Shown: positions 62,701 to 64,000 of the stretch, piece by piece
Numbering within the stretch: position 1 is the stretch's first letter
Layout of the letters: every line of letters starts with the position of its first letter
Assembly (NCBI RefSeq): GCF_000471905.2
Contig: NW_006500351.1
Coordinates: 1,699,801-1,763,800, forward strand
From: Amborella trichopoda
Taxonomy: Eukaryota; Streptophyta; Magnoliopsida; Amborellales; Amborellaceae
DNA: 64,000 nucleotides
Direction: 5' to 3'
Program-made: the position numbers and the translations under genes
Notes under the pieces: generated by a model
Told to the model about the DNA's origin: nothing
Seen by the model: only the letters and a program-made list of their open reading frames with translations
The model's database searches: none

Positions 62701-63910
62701 TAAGTACTTTATGTGTCAGGGGATGCACTTCAAAGTCCATCTCGGATATGGATGTTAAAAAATGGTAGCCTTTTAAAAGTTTAAAATTGAGGGTGTTAAA
62801 CCATGTCAAAAAAATTTATTTTCTTAGTTTTGAAATGTATTTTCTTTTCAAGTTCCTATTTATCATGGCTGATAGTTTCATCCCTAAAATTTTGAATCCA
62901 AACATCTCTAAAATAGATTTGAAAAGATGATTCATTTAAATAGGTGAGTCGGCCGACTAAGAGAAATCGTGTCCATACTAAAATGCCCCTATTGTTGTGC
63001 TTGAGCAGTTGGCTTGTCTGCTTGGCACGTTATTGATGCTGGTGCAACTTAAAGATTGAGAACCACCACTTATTATTCCACTTGATTACGACATTTGATG
63101 AGCGGGAATTATCATGATTGTGCAAGAAGGCATGAATACAGGTTTGCATATGATCTAAAAGTGTGGTGCGTTACAAATTTGAGAGGCTGATCTGGAAATA
63201 GACCGGACTTGGTTGCCGGTATTAACCTAGTCAACCCTTGGGCTCCTACATGAAATGTATGAGAGTGTAGCTATCCAAATTTTGAATCCTCCAGCTTCGT
63301 TTTAGTCCAAGACCCAAACAACCCCCTCCCCTCACCACCACCCCAAAAAAATAAAAAAAAAGAATGAAAGAAAGAAGAAGAAAAAAAAAAAGAGATAAAA
63401 AAGAATCATGTTTCGCCTCTCTCGCTTTCATGAGGGTATTATGGCTTTCTATTGGACCAATTTAAGTTAATTTTTATTATGGTTTTTTGTCTTTTTATTT
63501 TTTTTGTTTTAGAGTGAAAATTAAGGTTATTTAAACTTTTAATTATATTAGGGTTTTTATATCTTTTAGGTGTTATAAAGATTTCAAGGGTAGTTTGGTT
63601 ATTTTATTATTTTATTTCAGTTAGAAGTCTTTTAAAATAGGAATGTACAGCTCCCGAGAATTTTTATCTTAGAGAATTTTGTGAAAAAGAAAAATCTAGA
63701 AAGAGTTTTCCGAAATCTTAATTGAAGGCCATAGACAAGGCTTAGTACACCTTCTAAGGTCCTTAGGTTCAAAGATGTTTTTCAATTTTTTTCTTTTCCT
63801 TCCTTTTCTTACTTTTCTTTCCTTTATTTCCCCTTTTTCTTTCTTTTATTTTATTTCTTTCCCCTTCTTACTTCTTTTATTGCTTTGCTTTCCCTCTTAT
63901 TTATTTTCTT
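62701..63910. other. Intergenic DNA, no gene recognised
   Basis: AT-rich sequence without family-like frames. It includes a poly-purine tract at about 63345-63400 and pyrimidine-rich DNA from about 63780. Short open frames on the minus strand (63246-63431) follow the homopurine tract. Confidence 0.6.
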
Positions 63911-64000
63911 TTCTCTTTCATATTTTCTATCTCCTTTACAATTAACCATTAGTTTTCAGTTCTTTTCTATCTCCTTTACTATTAACCATTAGTTTTCAAT
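63911..64000. repeat. Two-copy tandem duplication of about 41 bp at the right edge
   Basis: TTTTCTATCTCCTTTACAAT plus TAACCATTAGTTTTCA is followed at once by TTTTCTATCTCCTTTACTAT plus TAACCATTAGTTTTCA, ending at the window edge. More copies may follow beyond it. Confidence 0.75.

Overview
The window looks like a piece of a large, repeat-rich flowering-plant nuclear genome. Two host genes with ordinary plant introns sit at its ends. About 54 kb between them is nested transposable elements, mostly Ty3/gypsy LTR retrotransposons. No rRNA, tRNA gene, CRISPR array or bacterial-type gene was seen. The species cannot be named from the sequence alone.

Left end (1-4710). The first coding exons of a TATA-binding protein gene lie on the minus strand. 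Three coding exons at 2184-2108, 1434-1347 and 1162-1091 join in frame and give the TBP N-terminus and the start of the saddle domain. An untranslated first exon (about 2650-2493) and a TATA-like box (2680-2687) lie upstream. The rest of the gene is off the left edge. Beyond the promoter are AT-rich DNA, short dispersed repeats and a degenerate tandem repeat.

Middle (4711-57963). The nest holds (i) pieces of Tat-like LTRs at its outer edges (4711-5645, 44619-45744, 53848-57963); (ii) a minus-strand chromovirus (Del/Tekay-like, iMet primer site) at 5646-17058, followed by partial copies in tandem to 21794 and a second copy from 21795 to 44618; (iii) a 17.9-kb Tat/Ogre-like element (23549-41441) inserted into that second copy, with near-perfect 5-bp target duplications; (iv) a minus-strand Tat-like remnant (45745-53083) beside a plus-strand chromovirus LTR piece (53084-53847); and (v) a 1.5-kb non-autonomous hAT transposon (14818-16329) with a perfect 8-bp target duplication, carrying what looks like a tRNA-derived SINE. 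All LTR elements are broken fossils. Their LTRs and 3' regions are rich in minisatellites, which give long spurious open frames.

Right end (57964-64000). A decayed plant-mobile-domain (PMD) gene is cut by the last LTR. Next comes a decayed MULE transposase gene on the same strand, ending about 40 bp before an exon of a plus-strand host gene. That gene matches the C-terminal end of the plastid-type polyketide-cyclase/START-like family. Its three visible exons join in frame, but a TAA lies about 15 codons before the family's usual end, and its upstream exons are not in view. The last 1.5 kb is intergenic.

Main points for a second look: an LTR/internal chimeric junction that occurs twice (about 18212 and 20720), which implies tandem duplication of a recombinant retroelement unit; a conflict between nesting order and LTR divergence; and the early stop and lost upstream exons of the cyclase-like gene.
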